From assembly GCF_900460215.1 (NCBI RefSeq), contig NZ_UHIA01000003.1, forward strand, positions 310,001 to 374,000: a DNA stretch of 64,000 nt, in the 5' to 3' direction. Below are positions 37,122-46,834 of this stretch, one piece after another (the stretch's first letter is position 1; each line of letters starts with the position of its first letter). Position numbers and translations under genes: made by a program. The stretch comes from Suttonella indologenes (GTDB taxonomy: Bacteria; Pseudomonadota; Gammaproteobacteria; Cardiobacteriales; Cardiobacteriaceae). A model generated the notes under the pieces. That model made no database searches. It was not told the origin of the DNA and worked only from the letters and a program-made list of their open reading frames with translations.

Positions 37122-37664
37122 TTAAGGATTACGAATAAGATTAGCGGTGTCATAGCCTTGCGATTGAGCGCTATCGATATAGCTTTGCAATACATCATCA
37201 TCCATATTCGGGCTGCGCGATAATATCCATAAATATTTGCGTTCCGGCGTACCCACTAAAGCATGGCGGTAATCTTCATCAATACGCAATATCCAATACG
37301 CCGCTTTCCCCATCGGCAGCCAGCGGATAAATTTAGGCAAAAAACTCACTTGCAATTTCGCGCCGCTATCGTCCACAACTGTTGCCAAACCTTCTGCACG
37401 GCTGATTGTGCCTGTCTGATAGCGGCAAGAATTTTCCACGCTTACGCTATTGTCTTTATTAAGACGATAGTGCGCTTGCACTTCACTAACACATTGTTCC
37501 TGATAAGGCATCGGCAAACGTGCCATTTCATACCAAGTTCCCATATAAGGCGGCAAATCGACTACCGCCGCCGTTGCAGGCGCATCGCCGACAGCGGAAG
37601 GATTGCTGCTGCACGCAGCCAAAGAAAATACAAGAAAAACATTGATTAATCTCATCATATTCAT
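37122..37664 (-). CDS. blc: Blc-type outer-membrane lipocalin
   Basis: 180 residues from the ATG at 37664 (TAGG just upstream); an ATG 13 codons earlier gives an unlikely signal sequence. Lipobox LAAC puts the lipidated Cys at 18 with Ser at +2, predicting the outer membrane. Lipocalin motif 1 is YMGTWYEMARLP; later strands include YWILRIDEDYRHALVGTPER and LWILSRSP. Bacterial lipocalins bind lipids and are linked to envelope stress. Single gene. Confidence 0.88.
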   Translation of the reverse strand: MNMMRLINVFLVFSLAACSSNPSAVGDAPATAAVVDLPPYMGTWYEMARLPMPYQEQCVSEVQAHYRLNKDNSVSVENSCRYQTGTISRAEGLATVVDDSGAKLQVSFLPKFIRWLPMGKAAYWILRIDEDYRHALVGTPERKYLWILSRSPNMDDDVLQSYIDSAQSQGYDTANLIRNP

Positions 37665-37851
37665 AAACCTATAGCAACAAAAAGAAATTTTTTTATCATT
37701 CATAGCATAGCTTATTATTAAAAATTCTAGCGCATTTTTGCCTATGGAAAAATTCTCTTGTGCTGATTGTCTCGCGCAGCTTTCTTAAATGCGCATGATG
37801 ATGCTTTTTGTAGTATGCTGACAGGTTTTTTCTCTAGGACATTATTTCTCT

Positions 37852-38787
37852 ATGAAAACACTACAGCAATTCAGCCGGTTTGTCGGTAAAACCTTTGCGC
37901 TTTGGGCGGCTATTTTTGCCTGCTTAGGATTTTTCGCTCCTAATGCTTTTTTATGGGTCACGCCGATAATTATCTATCTTTTAGGTATCATTATGTTTGG
38001 CATGGGGCTGACCTTGCAGCCTAGCGATTTTAAAATCATCGCCACACATCCGAAAGCCGTCATCATCGGCATTGTTGCACAATTCATGATTATGCCCGGT
38101 ATCGCCTTTGTTTTAGCTAAAGTCTTTGCACTACCGGCGGAAATTGCCGCAGGGTTGATTCTAGTCGGCTCCTGCCCGGGCGGTACTTCTTCAAATGTCA
38201 TGACTTATTTGGCGCGCGGCAATATCGCTCTTTCTGTCGGCATGACCTCCATCACGACGCTGCTTGCCCCTCTGCTGACGCCGGCGGTATTTTGGCTGTT
38301 CGCCAATCAATGGTTAGAAATCAATGCCGCCAATATGCTTATTTCTATCCTCAAAATCGTATTGCTGCCGATTTTCTTAGGCGTTGTGGCGCATAAACTT
38401 TTCCGCAAACAAACTGAAGCCGCCGCTCAGGCATTGCCTTTAGTTTCCGTCACCTCTATTGCCTTAATTATTGCAGGTGTTGTTGCCGTCAGCCGTCAAG
38501 AAATCATACAAAACGGAGTAATCATTTTAGGGGTTGTCATATTGCATAACGGATTAGGCTATTTACTCGGCTTTTGCGTTGCAAAATTCGCCAAATTGCC
38601 CTATGACGCACAGAAGACGGTTGCTATTGAAGTCGGTATGCAAAATTCAGGCTTAGGCGTGGCATTGGCTAAAGCGCATTTTGCGCTCTTTCCAGCAGTT
38701 GCCGTACCTAGCGCCATTTTTAGCGTCTGGCACAATATTTCGGGAGCATTACTCGCTACCTATTGGGCAAGAAAGCAAAATAAATAA
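37852..38787 (+). CDS. Bile acid:sodium symporter (BASS) family transporter
   Basis: 311 residues, about ten membrane helices. BASS-family signatures include IMFGMGLTLQPSDF (~48-61), LILVGSCPGGTSSNVMTYLARG (~101-122, within the sodium-site crossover) and EVGMQNSGLGVALA (~261-274). Such proteins couple uptake of organic anions (bile acids, keto acids, pantothenate) to Na+. The ligand cannot be assigned. It is monocistronic with its own terminator. Confidence 0.88.
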   Translation: MKTLQQFSRFVGKTFALWAAIFACLGFFAPNAFLWVTPIIIYLLGIIMFGMGLTLQPSDFKIIATHPKAVIIGIVAQFMIMPGIAFVLAKVFALPAEIAAGLILVGSCPGGTSSNVMTYLARGNIALSVGMTSITTLLAPLLTPAVFWLFANQWLEINAANMLISILKIVLLPIFLGVVAHKLFRKQTEAAAQALPLVSVTSIALIIAGVVAVSRQEIIQNGVIILGVVILHNGLGYLLGFCVAKFAKLPYDAQKTVAIEVGMQNSGLGVALAKAHFALFPAVAVPSAIFSVWHNISGALLATYWARKQNK

Positions 38788-38801
38788 ATGTGCGAAACAG
38801 C

Positions 38802-38825
38802 AGCCGCTTCATCAGCGGCTTTTTA
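38802..38825 (+). terminator. Rho-independent terminator
   Basis: AGCCGCT / AGCGGCT stem with a 5-nt loop followed by TTTTTA, 15 bases after the BASS gene stop. Confidence 0.8.
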
Positions 38826-39306
38826 TCTAAAATAGTATAAATTAAAGCAAGTCATTAATATAATTTCAATTATTTGACCATAAGCATCTCTGCAAACTCC
38901 GTCTGCAAGCTCTGACGATGAAAAAGCAAGCCAAAATAAAAACAAGCAATTGATTAAGAATATTTTTTCACAAAAACACCATATTTTCACACACAAAAAT
39001 CAGCAAAAGCACATAACTGTTAAAGACATGTTATTTTTAATTTAATTTTAGTTAAATTAAAGTCAAATCAACTAAATTTTCCACATTAAATTAAACAATG
39101 AACTGATTTTAATCAGATTGTCATCATAGAAATTCTTTCTGATTTTGAGTGAAAAACCTCCAAAAATAGCCTAAAAAAGTTAATATTTGACAAGTTTTTA
39201 ATCACTAGCTACCATTCGCCTCGCCGTCAGATATTTAAAAAAGTATCTGACTTATTTAAAATCATATTGTTTTAAAAGGCATTATTTCTTCAACTTTAGG
39301 AGGTTT
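38826..39306. other. AT-rich intergenic region upstream of the SdaC-like gene
   Basis: About 480 bases without a supported ORF. It is strongly AT-rich with an imperfect inverted repeat (TTTAATTTTAGTTAAATTAAA, ~39039-39061). It ends in a near-ideal Shine-Dalgarno (AGGAGG). Likely a long promoter/leader; no regulator site recognised. Confidence 0.5.
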
Positions 39307-40566
39307 ATGATGAATGTGCAACCCGATAGCAAATGCAATAAATTTGATTTGCGCTGGATGCTAAATCTATTCGGCACGGCCGTCGGCGCAGGCGTGCTGT
39401 TCTTGCCTATTAATGCCGGTATGCAGGGCATTTGGCCTTTAGTAATTATGGCAATTATCGTCGGACCGATGACCTATTTGGCGCATTTAGGTTTGGCGCG
39501 TTTTGTTTTGTCTTCATCCAAACAAGGCAGCGATATTACTGAAGTAGTAGAAGAGCATTTCGGCAAAACTGCCGGCAAACTGATTACCTTGCTGTATTTC
39601 TTTGCGATTTTCCCTATTCTGCTGATTTACGGCAACGGCATTACCAATACCGCGCAATCCTTTTGGGTTAACCAATTGGGCATGAGCGAACTGCCGCGTG
39701 CTTTGCTCTCCGGCGTGCTGATTGCATCTATGATCGGCGTACTCATGGTGGGCGAGAAATTCGTATTGAAGGTGACCGAATGGTTGGTCTATCCTTTGGT
39801 ACTGATTTTATTCGGCTTATCTTTATTCCTAATTCCACAATGGAATTTAAACAATTTAAGCGTAGTGCCTGATACCGGCGCATTTATCAATACGCTGTGG
39901 GTGACCATTCCTGTATTAGTGTTCTCGTTTAACCATTCACCGGCGATTTCTACTTTTGCAATTTCTAATCAGCGCGAATACGGCGACGCGCAAACCACGG
40001 ATAAACATGTGCGCAAATCGCTCTTCGGCACCGCCGGCATTCTGCTCTTATTCGTAATGCTGTTTGTATTTAGCTGCGTATTGAGTTTAACCCCTGCCGA
40101 ATTGGTACAGGCGAAACAGGAAAACATCTCCATTCTGTCTTTCTTAGCCAATAAATTCGAAAGCCCCTTTATTTCCTATTTAGGACCTTTGGTAGCATTC
40201 TTGGCAATCACCAGTTCCTTCTTTGGTCATTATTTAGGTGCGCGCGAAGGTTTGGAAGGCTTGATTATCAAGTTGCGCCGCGATACAGGAGCCGCTAGCG
40301 AAATCGATCATAAAAAACTGAATTTGATTTCTGCGGTATTTTTCATGCTGACCTTGTGGATTGTCGCCATCATCAACCCGAGCATCTTGGGCTTGATTGA
40401 AGCCTTAGGCGGACCGATTATTGCGATGATTCTGTTCATTATGCCGATGTATGCCATCCGCAAAATTCCTGCGATGCACAAATTCGGCGGCAAACTCAGC
40501 AATGTATTTGTGGTATTTATGGGCTTGGTAGCCATTTCCAACATTATTTATTCACTGTTCAAATAA
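39307..40566 (+). CDS. sdaC: SdaC-like serine (hydroxy/aromatic amino acid) permease
   Basis: 419 residues, eleven predicted helices, HAAAP family. The family start FGTAVGAGVLFLPINAGMQG (~23-42), the segment SFNHSPAISTF (~219) and a C-terminal EALGGPIIAMILF are typical of the SdaC/YhaO serine-type carriers rather than Tyr/Trp carriers. AGGAGG lies three bases before the first ATG and six before a second ATG (39310); the second spacing is better. It imports its amino acid with H+ or Na+. Single gene. Confidence 0.82.
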   Translation: MMNVQPDSKCNKFDLRWMLNLFGTAVGAGVLFLPINAGMQGIWPLVIMAIIVGPMTYLAHLGLARFVLSSSKQGSDITEVVEEHFGKTAGKLITLLYFFAIFPILLIYGNGITNTAQSFWVNQLGMSELPRALLSGVLIASMIGVLMVGEKFVLKVTEWLVYPLVLILFGLSLFLIPQWNLNNLSVVPDTGAFINTLWVTIPVLVFSFNHSPAISTFAISNQREYGDAQTTDKHVRKSLFGTAGILLLFVMLFVFSCVLSLTPAELVQAKQENISILSFLANKFESPFISYLGPLVAFLAITSSFFGHYLGAREGLEGLIIKLRRDTGAASEIDHKKLNLISAVFFMLTLWIVAIINPSILGLIEALGGPIIAMILFIMPMYAIRKIPAMHKFGGKLSNVFVVFMGLVAISNIIYSLFK

Positions 40567-40575
40567 GCTCTTAAA

Positions 40576-40620
40576 AAGCTGTCTTTGCGTCTTCTACATG
40601 CAAAGACAGCTTGATTCTTT
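40576..40620 (+). terminator. Rho-independent terminator
   Basis: 13-bp stem AAGCTGTCTTTGC / GCAAAGACAGCTT with an 11-nt loop, then GATTCTTT. Confidence 0.75.
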
Positions 40621-40688
40621 ATACTCTCCCACTTCAAAATCACAAGCTTTTCAGAGATACTCTGACTGCACAAAATTATATAAAAATC

Positions 40689-41156
40689 TCAAGATACAGA
40701 CAGATTCTGCGCCGTCTGCAATGCCGCCAAGACTTCTTGGGCATGTCCGGCGACTTTGACCTTGCGCCATTCGCGTACAATCTCGCCCTGCGGATTTATC
40801 AGAAAAGTGCTGCGCACGATGCCGAAATATTTTTTGCCGAAATTCATTTTTTCCTGAATCACGTCAAATGCGCGACATAAACTTTCCTCGCCGTCGCTAA
40901 TTAATTCAAAAGCAAAGCCATGTTTGCACATGAACTTTTCATGCGAAGCAAGACTGTCGCGCGATACGCCGTAAATCACGGCACCCAAAGCGGCGAATTG
41001 CGGCGCCAGCGCGGAAAAATCCAGCCCTTCGGTGGTGCAACCGGGGGTAGAATCTTTGGGATAGAAATACAGCACCGTCCAAGTGCCTTGCAAATCTTCG
41101 GGGCGGAAAGTTTTTCCGCCCCTCATTGCCGCCGGTGCAAAGTGTATTGCTGCCAT
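40689..41156 (-). CDS. bcp: Bcp/PrxQ-type thiol peroxidase
   Basis: 155 residues from ATG 41156 (AAGGAG six bases upstream). Reduces peroxides in the cytoplasm. The peroxidatic site is YFYPKDSTPGCTTEGLDF (Cys40). The resolving Cys that normally follows five residues later is replaced by Leu, so another Cys (C82-98 region, FMCKHGF or SLCRAF) or an external thiol must resolve it. The N-terminus is shorter than usual. It is co-transcribed with, and starts seven bases after the stop of, the DUF4139 gene. Confidence 0.9.
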   Translation of the reverse strand: MAAIHFAPAAMRGGKTFRPEDLQGTWTVLYFYPKDSTPGCTTEGLDFSALAPQFAALGAVIYGVSRDSLASHEKFMCKHGFAFELISDGEESLCRAFDVIQEKMNFGKKYFGIVRSTFLINPQGEIVREWRKVKVAGHAQEVLAALQTAQNLSVS

Positions 41157-41165
41157 CAAAGCTCC

Positions 41166-42629
41166 TTAATCAAAGCGTACGCGCACGGTGTAATTCAGCT
41201 CCGCTTTGCCTTCGGCAGGCACAGGCACGTTCCATTGCGCCAAATTCGCACCGACTTTCTGATGCGGATGGCTTTCGCTTTGCATTTCCCAGAAGCCGGG
41301 AATCGGCTCTACTATTTTCACGCTTACCGCTTCTTCTTTGGCATTGCTCAAGCTAATCGATACCTTAATATCATAAGCCTTGCCTTTGCCGCCCAAGAGC
41401 TTGCCGACCAATTGTGCGCTGCTCACGGGTTCGGTAGAAAGATGTTTCCATACGCCTTTCACATCAAAGGCATCGCCCAATTTCAGGCGTACGGTTTCAT
41501 TTTTCGCGGTATGGGCGATGCGGTCTTCGCCGATGAAAAGCGCACGGTCTTGGCTGTCGCTTTTATATACGCGCACCACGCCTTTAGGCAGCGGCAAGCC
41601 CAATTGCGCTTCTTCTTTATTGTCAAATTCCACATAGACCGCCACTTTGCGTTCTTCGCCCAGTTCGGCATTTTCTACCGCGCGATAATACCAATAATCG
41701 CTGCCCTGCAGACGGTATTCTTTGCGTACGGGAATCTGATTGCCGCTTAAGAGCGCTACTTGCTTGCTTTGATTATTTTGTATGGTCGTGGGGCGGTTCA
41801 GCGTGTACAGATGATATTCAAACAAAGCCTCTTCGCTCATTTGGGCTGCGGCGGGCGTTGCCGCCATCATCATTGCCTCTGCAGCATAAGCGCGGCGCAA
41901 AACCTCGGGCGGCGCGCGGTTCACATCGCCTGCAATCAATTGCAATTGCGCGTTTTCATAACGGGTGCCGCTTTGATTGTTCAGCGTTACCCAGCCCGCC
42001 AAATCCAGCGTTTTTTCATCGGCGCTCAAATTCGCCACATAATCCGCCTGCCAGCGCAAACCGGTGCTCAAATACGCCACATCCACTTTTTGCTCGCCCG
42101 CCGTCGCGCTTTGCAAACGCAGATTCAAAGTAGGACGATCGCGCAAATTCACCGGCAGCTCGGCAAAAGCCAAACGCGCGTTTTCCGCCAAGCCCGTTTC
42201 AATGCGGTCGGCGTATTGCAGCACAATGCTGCCGTCGTTATACGCCAGCAAGGTCGCTTTTTCGCTGCTTTCCTCGCCGTTTGCCCTGCGGCTGATGACC
42301 TTCACTTCTTTGCCGACGTATTTGTCTAACAAAGAAGCCTCGCTTAATAAATCATAGTCAAAATTTTGCTCGAGCAATTGCACGTCGGCATCGCCCGCTT
42401 TTAAAGACACGGTCTCGCTCATGATCATGCCCGACACGTCGCGCAAAGCAATTTGATTCTCGCCTTCCGCCAGATTCAATTGGCGGCTTTCGCGAATCAG
42501 CGCCAGCCCGTCGTTATAAATCGCCACCGCCAAACTCTGGCGATCTGCGGCATTGCTGAGAATCTCATTGGCGGCAAAACCGCTGCCGCTGGCCAGCAGC
42601 AAGGCGACGCTTAGGGTTTTTAGATTCAT
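41166..42629 (-). CDS. DUF4139 domain-containing exported protein
   Basis: 487 residues from ATG 42629 (GAGAGGACG seven bases upstream); the longer frame adds 16 unlikely residues. Signal peptide MNLKTLSVALLLASGSGFAA. The mature protein starts with a segment repeated in this family (QSLAVAIYNDGLALIRESR) and has the DUF4139 core (GLRWQADYVANLSADEKTLD, GWVTLNNQSGT) around 200-480, ending in beta-rich sequence (ELNYTVRVRFD). Function unknown for the family; likely periplasmic or surface. First gene of the pair with bcp. Confidence 0.82.
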   Translation of the reverse strand: MNLKTLSVALLLASGSGFAANEILSNAADRQSLAVAIYNDGLALIRESRQLNLAEGENQIALRDVSGMIMSETVSLKAGDADVQLLEQNFDYDLLSEASLLDKYVGKEVKVISRRANGEESSEKATLLAYNDGSIVLQYADRIETGLAENARLAFAELPVNLRDRPTLNLRLQSATAGEQKVDVAYLSTGLRWQADYVANLSADEKTLDLAGWVTLNNQSGTRYENAQLQLIAGDVNRAPPEVLRRAYAAEAMMMAATPAAAQMSEEALFEYHLYTLNRPTTIQNNQSKQVALLSGNQIPVRKEYRLQGSDYWYYRAVENAELGEERKVAVYVEFDNKEEAQLGLPLPKGVVRVYKSDSQDRALFIGEDRIAHTAKNETVRLKLGDAFDVKGVWKHLSTEPVSSAQLVGKLLGGKGKAYDIKVSISLSNAKEEAVSVKIVEPIPGFWEMQSESHPHQKVGANLAQWNVPVPAEGKAELNYTVRVRFD

Positions 42630-42806
42630 GTTCGTCCTCTCTTCACTAAATAAAGGCGTGATTGTAACGAATTTCATATCCTATCGTATAAACTTATCGT
42701 CATTTCTAGCATTTGTGCACATTAGCCGAAAACATATTTTATACCCCTTGATTTTCAAGGCATAAAACGCATACCATGCGTTTTTTTATTGCAATAGGAA
42801 TTCTCT

Positions 42807-43688
42807 ATGTTTTCAGGTTCTATGGTGGCATTGGTCACGCCGATGCATACAGACGGCGCAGTGGATTGGGATAGTCTTGAGCAACTGATTGAATGGCATA
42901 TCCAAAGCGGCACCGATGCTATTGTCTCGGTCGGCACGACCGGCGAGTCCGCTACGCTGAATTTTGACGAACACAAAGCCGTGATTCGCTTTACCGTAGA
43001 AATGGTTAAAAAACGCGTTCCCGTCATCGCAGGCGCAGGCGGCAATGCCACGCGCGAAGCCATCGAGCTGACATTCTCCGCCTACCACGGCGGCTGTGAT
43101 GCCACTTTGCAAGTCACCCCCTATTACAACAAACCGCCGCAACGCGGACTCTATGCCCATTTCGAGCAAGTCGCCCACGCCGTGCCGCTGCCGGTCATTC
43201 TGTACAACGTTCCCGGCCGCACCGGCTGCGATTTGCTGCCCGAAACCACCGGCGCACTGGCAAAAATCAAAAATATCGTCGGCATTAAAGAAGCCACGCC
43301 CTTGACGCGTCTGCGCGAATTGCTGCCGCTCTTCCCGCGCGGCAGCGACTTTAAAATTTTCTCAGGCGAAGATGGCATCTGCTGCGAAGCGGCAAACGAA
43401 GGACTGATTGACGGCGTGATTTCCGTTACCGCCAACCTTGCTCCCGCGCAAATGGCCGCCATGATGCGCCACGCCCTTAAAGGCGAAGCGCAAGCGGCAA
43501 ATGCCATCAACGACAGCCTTGCCGCCCTGCATACGCAGCTTTTTGTCGAAGCCAATCCCATCCCCGCCAAATGGGCAATGCAGCGCATGGGCAAAATCCA
43601 AGGCGGCATCCGCCTGCCGCTTCTTCCCTTTGCCGAAACCCATCAGGCGCCAATGGAAGCCGCCCTGCGGCAAGCGGGCTTAATCTAA
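42807..43688 (+). CDS. dapA: 4-hydroxy-tetrahydrodipicolinate synthase
   Basis: 293 residues. Condenses pyruvate with aspartate semialdehyde in the lysine/diaminopimelate pathway. All active-site residues are visible: Thr44-Thr45 (VGTTGESATL), Tyr133 and Arg138 (ILYNVPGRTG) and the Schiff-base Lys161 (GIKEAT). Lysine-feedback residues were not examined in detail. Followed by bamC, the classical gammaproteobacterial dapA-nlpB order, though separated here by 189 bases that contain a structured leader. Confidence 0.95.
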   Translation: MFSGSMVALVTPMHTDGAVDWDSLEQLIEWHIQSGTDAIVSVGTTGESATLNFDEHKAVIRFTVEMVKKRVPVIAGAGGNATREAIELTFSAYHGGCDATLQVTPYYNKPPQRGLYAHFEQVAHAVPLPVILYNVPGRTGCDLLPETTGALAKIKNIVGIKEATPLTRLRELLPLFPRGSDFKIFSGEDGICCEAANEGLIDGVISVTANLAPAQMAAMMRHALKGEAQAANAINDSLAALHTQLFVEANPIPAKWAMQRMGKIQGGIRLPLLPFAETHQAPMEAALRQAGLI

Positions 43689-43766
43689 GACTACCGCCGA
43701 CAAAAGCAATATGCTAATCTGCGCATCGTTTTCGTTCCGCGCAGCTTAGCAAAGCAAAGGATATTT

Positions 43767-43877
43767 ATGTTTCAACACACAGGACACGGCACAGCCCTGA
43801 ATTGGAAACGCTTACTACCGCTCCCAATAAAATTCTATCGCCATAAATGGCGGAGTTTCAACCGAAAAGGAATTTAG
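43767..43877 (+). promoter_or_regulatory. Structured leader element copy 3 (bamC)
   Basis: Begins ATGTTTCAACACACAG like copy 2, then is ~19 bases shorter in the hairpin-1 region, so that hairpin is lost. From CCCTGAATTGGAA onward it matches the other copies: TTAC, CTCCCAATAAAATTCTAT, hairpin 2 CGCCATAAATGGCG (43839-43852), GTTTCAACCGAAAAGGA. The upstream reading frame from 43767 is 36 codons and its TAG stop directly abuts the bamC ATG. The TAA of the other copies is also present in hairpin 2, in another frame. Confidence 0.6.
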
Positions 43878-45032
43878 ATGAAAAACAAACTCTTAATTGC
43901 AAGTTCCGCAGTCGTACTCGCCGCCTGCTCCACAGGCTCCATCCTAGACAATCTGCCTGACCGCGCGCCGGATTACCGCCAAAGCAATATCGGGCGCAAA
44001 ATCGAAGTGCCGCCCAATCTCAGCAATGCCAGTTTGGATAGCCAAGCGGGCATTTCCGACATGAGCCCTGCGCCGGTCGCTTCCTACCGCGATTACGAGC
44101 AAGCACGCGTGCAACGCAATGCCCGCGGCTACATTGAAGTCTTGCCGACCTTATACAATGTGCAAGTCATCGAATCCGCCGGCGCCCTGCCCTATATCAG
44201 CACCGCCGCCGATCCTTCGAGCGCATGGCAAATCGTCAAACGCTACTGGCAGAACAACGGCGTGCGCCTAGCTACCGACAATCCGCAAATCGGCATTATG
44301 GAAACCGATTGGCTGGAAAACGCTTCTAGCAAACCCAGCGCCGGCATCGGCGGTTTCTTAAATAATTTGCTCGGCTTCTTAAGCGATTCCGACCAACGCG
44401 ACCGCTACCGCCTGCGCTTTAGTCGCAATGCACAAGGCGGCACGGATATCGCCCTGATTTACACCCAATCGGAATTAGTCGCCGCGCGTGACTACGGACT
44501 GGCGAGCGAGCCGGCAGGCTTCACATGGCAGCTTTCCGACACCATCAACCCTGAATTGCAATTGGAAATGACGCGCCGCATCGCCCTCTTTATCTCAGCC
44601 GAGTTAGAGAAAAATGCCGGCATCGCGCAAGCCCAATCCGGTGTCGCTCCTGCGACCAGTAGCATCGGGCATACCCAATTGATGCAGCTTGCCGACGGAC
44701 AGCCGGCGCTCGCCATTTACGGCAACTACGCCCAAAGCTGGCGCGTACTCGGCATTGCGCTTGACCGCGCCAGTTTTGCGATTGAAAACGCGCAATACGA
44801 AACCGGCACTTACCGCGTCCGCTATAGCCCGCCGACAGCAGAAGTCAAGCGAAGCTTTTTTGCCCGCCTCTGGGGCTCCAAAGACGAACCCGCTCAACAG
44901 CAGCCGCAATACCTTGTCCGCCTAGCCGATCAAGGCAATGTGGCGGTGGCAATCGTGCAAAACCCTGACGGTAGCAGCGCTAACGCCGCTCAAGCGCAAG
45001 CCTTGCTAGAAACCGTCAACGCGGCGCGTTAA
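43878..45032 (+). CDS. bamC: Outer-membrane assembly lipoprotein BamC
   Basis: 384 residues. Lipobox VLAAC gives lipidated Cys17 with Ser at +2, so an outer-membrane lipoprotein and an accessory of the BAM beta-barrel insertion machine. The unstructured N-terminal segment carries PDRAPDYRQSNIGRKIEVPPNLS, as in NlpB/BamC. Two helix-grip domains follow (~105-235 with PSSAWQIVKRYWQNNGVRLA; ~265-380 with SWRVLGIALDRASFAIEN). Sequence conservation is low in this family, but length, order and dapA context agree. Its Shine-Dalgarno is the end of leader copy 3. The stop overlaps mutL. Confidence 0.88.
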   Translation: MKNKLLIASSAVVLAACSTGSILDNLPDRAPDYRQSNIGRKIEVPPNLSNASLDSQAGISDMSPAPVASYRDYEQARVQRNARGYIEVLPTLYNVQVIESAGALPYISTAADPSSAWQIVKRYWQNNGVRLATDNPQIGIMETDWLENASSKPSAGIGGFLNNLLGFLSDSDQRDRYRLRFSRNAQGGTDIALIYTQSELVAARDYGLASEPAGFTWQLSDTINPELQLEMTRRIALFISAELEKNAGIAQAQSGVAPATSSIGHTQLMQLADGQPALAIYGNYAQSWRVLGIALDRASFAIENAQYETGTYRVRYSPPTAEVKRSFFARLWGSKDEPAQQQPQYLVRLADQGNVAVAIVQNPDGSSANAAQAQALLETVNAAR

Positions 45033-46834
45033 TGCCTCGAATCCGACAACTCTCCCCTGCCCTGATTAACCAAATCGCGGCAGGGGAAGTCATCGAACGT
45101 CCCGCCTCGGTCGTCAAAGAATTAGTCGAAAACGCAATTGATGCCGGCGCACAGCATATTCACATCGACATCAAAGAAGCGGGCAGCAAACTGATTCGCG
45201 TCCGCGACGACGGCAGCGGCATTCATGCCGAAGACCTCGCGCTCGCCTTCTCCACTCATGCCACCAGCAAAATCCGCAGCTTTGAAGACCTTGAACGCGT
45301 CCTGACCTTGGGATTTCGCGGCGAAGCCCTGCCCAGCATTGCCTCCGTCTCGAAAACCACCCTAAGCAGCCGCCATCATCAAGCCGAACACGGCGCGAAA
45401 ATCGCGCCGCATCTCAGCATGGACATCGGCGCCGTCGCCCATCCTGTCGGCACAACCATCGAAGTCCGCGATTTGTTCTACAACACCCCGGCGCGGAAAA
45501 AATTCCTCAAAAGCGAACGCACCGAACGCCAGCACATCATGCAACTGCTGGCGCGCATCGCCCTCTCGCAGCAAAATATCCGCCTTACCTTACACGACAG
45601 CGGCAAAAAAATCGCCGACTACGGCGGCAGCACGCCCGCCGAACGCTTAAATTCCGTACTCGGCGACGAATTTTTGCAACAAGCCGTAGCAATCAACAAT
45701 CAAAAAAGCAGCATGCGCCTGCATGGTTGGGTCGGACTGCCTACCTACCACAGCAATAACAGCGACAAACAATTTTTCTTCGTCAACGGACGCATGGTGC
45801 GCGACAAAATCACCGTGCATGCCATCAAGCAAGCCTATCAAGACATGCTCTACCACGGTCGCCAGCCTATCTTCGTCCTGTATTTGGACATCGACCCCGA
45901 GCTTGTAGACGTAAACGCGCATCCGCAGAAATACGAAGTACGCTTCCGTGAAGCCGCGCTCACGCACGACTTCATCTTCAGCACCCTGCATCACAGCCTG
46001 CGCGCCGTGCGCCCGCAGCACATCAGCATCATTCCTGCCGCCCAAGAAGAGACAAAACCAAGCAGCCCTGCGACTCCTCCGCCGCCAAGCATGCGTCCGC
46101 AAAGTCTTGCATGGCAAAAAAGCAGCGACTACCATCAGGACTCACCGCGCCCTAGCCGCCCCAGCTTGCAAGAAACGAAAAGCTACTACCAATGGGCAAG
46201 TCCCAAAACAGCGGCGCAAATAGAAACACCGCCCCAAGAAGAAGCGGGCGACTACCCTCTGGGCTTCGCCCTAGGGCAAATCCACGGCATCTTTATTGTG
46301 GCGGAAAATCGGCAAGGCTTAGTCATTGTGGACATGCACGCCGCGCATGAACGCATCATCTATGAAAAATTCAAAGCCCAACTCCGACAAAAACGCCAAG
46401 GCAATGCACAAAAACTACTTGTACCGCAAACGCTTGTGATTAACCCGATGCAAGAAGACCTGCTCGCCGAACATACCCAATGGCTATCCGCGCTCGGCTA
46501 CCAATGGCGGATTGAAGGCGGAGAACTGCTGATTGACAGCGTGCCGGAACTTCTGAAAAAAGCCGATAACGCCGCCATTCTCGCAGACGTGCTTAATGAA
46601 CTGGCGGAATATCCGCACAGCCGCGCCATAGAACGCCTGCAAGACCAAATTCTTTCCACTATGAGTTGCCACCGTGCCATCCGCGCTCATCACAAACTCT
46701 CGCTCTCGGAAATGAACCAAGTCCTACGCGACATCGAAAACACACCCGCCGCAGGACAATGCAATCACGGTCGCCCCACATGGACGCAACTCAGCGAAGA
46801 ACAACTGGGCGCGCTCTTTATGCGCGGACAATAA
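45032..46834 (+). CDS. mutL: DNA mismatch repair protein MutL (endonuclease-type)
   Basis: 600 residues; TAATG overlap with bamC. Couples MutS mismatch recognition to strand removal. GHKL ATPase motifs are ELVENAIDAGA, RDDGSGI and GFRGEALPSI in the first 105 residues; the transducer domain follows to ~330 and a Pro/Ser-rich linker to ~400. The C-terminal domain contains VDMHAAHERIIYE, matching the endonuclease motif DQHA(x)2E(x)4E except Met for Gln, together with SCHRAIRAHHKL and QCNHGRPT. This suggests a nicking MutL not dependent on MutH, unlike E. coli. Confidence 0.94.
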   Translation: MPRIRQLSPALINQIAAGEVIERPASVVKELVENAIDAGAQHIHIDIKEAGSKLIRVRDDGSGIHAEDLALAFSTHATSKIRSFEDLERVLTLGFRGEALPSIASVSKTTLSSRHHQAEHGAKIAPHLSMDIGAVAHPVGTTIEVRDLFYNTPARKKFLKSERTERQHIMQLLARIALSQQNIRLTLHDSGKKIADYGGSTPAERLNSVLGDEFLQQAVAINNQKSSMRLHGWVGLPTYHSNNSDKQFFFVNGRMVRDKITVHAIKQAYQDMLYHGRQPIFVLYLDIDPELVDVNAHPQKYEVRFREAALTHDFIFSTLHHSLRAVRPQHISIIPAAQEETKPSSPATPPPPSMRPQSLAWQKSSDYHQDSPRPSRPSLQETKSYYQWASPKTAAQIETPPQEEAGDYPLGFALGQIHGIFIVAENRQGLVIVDMHAAHERIIYEKFKAQLRQKRQGNAQKLLVPQTLVINPMQEDLLAEHTQWLSALGYQWRIEGGELLIDSVPELLKKADNAAILADVLNELAEYPHSRAIERLQDQILSTMSCHRAIRAHHKLSLSEMNQVLRDIENTPAAGQCNHGRPTWTQLSEEQLGALFMRGQ

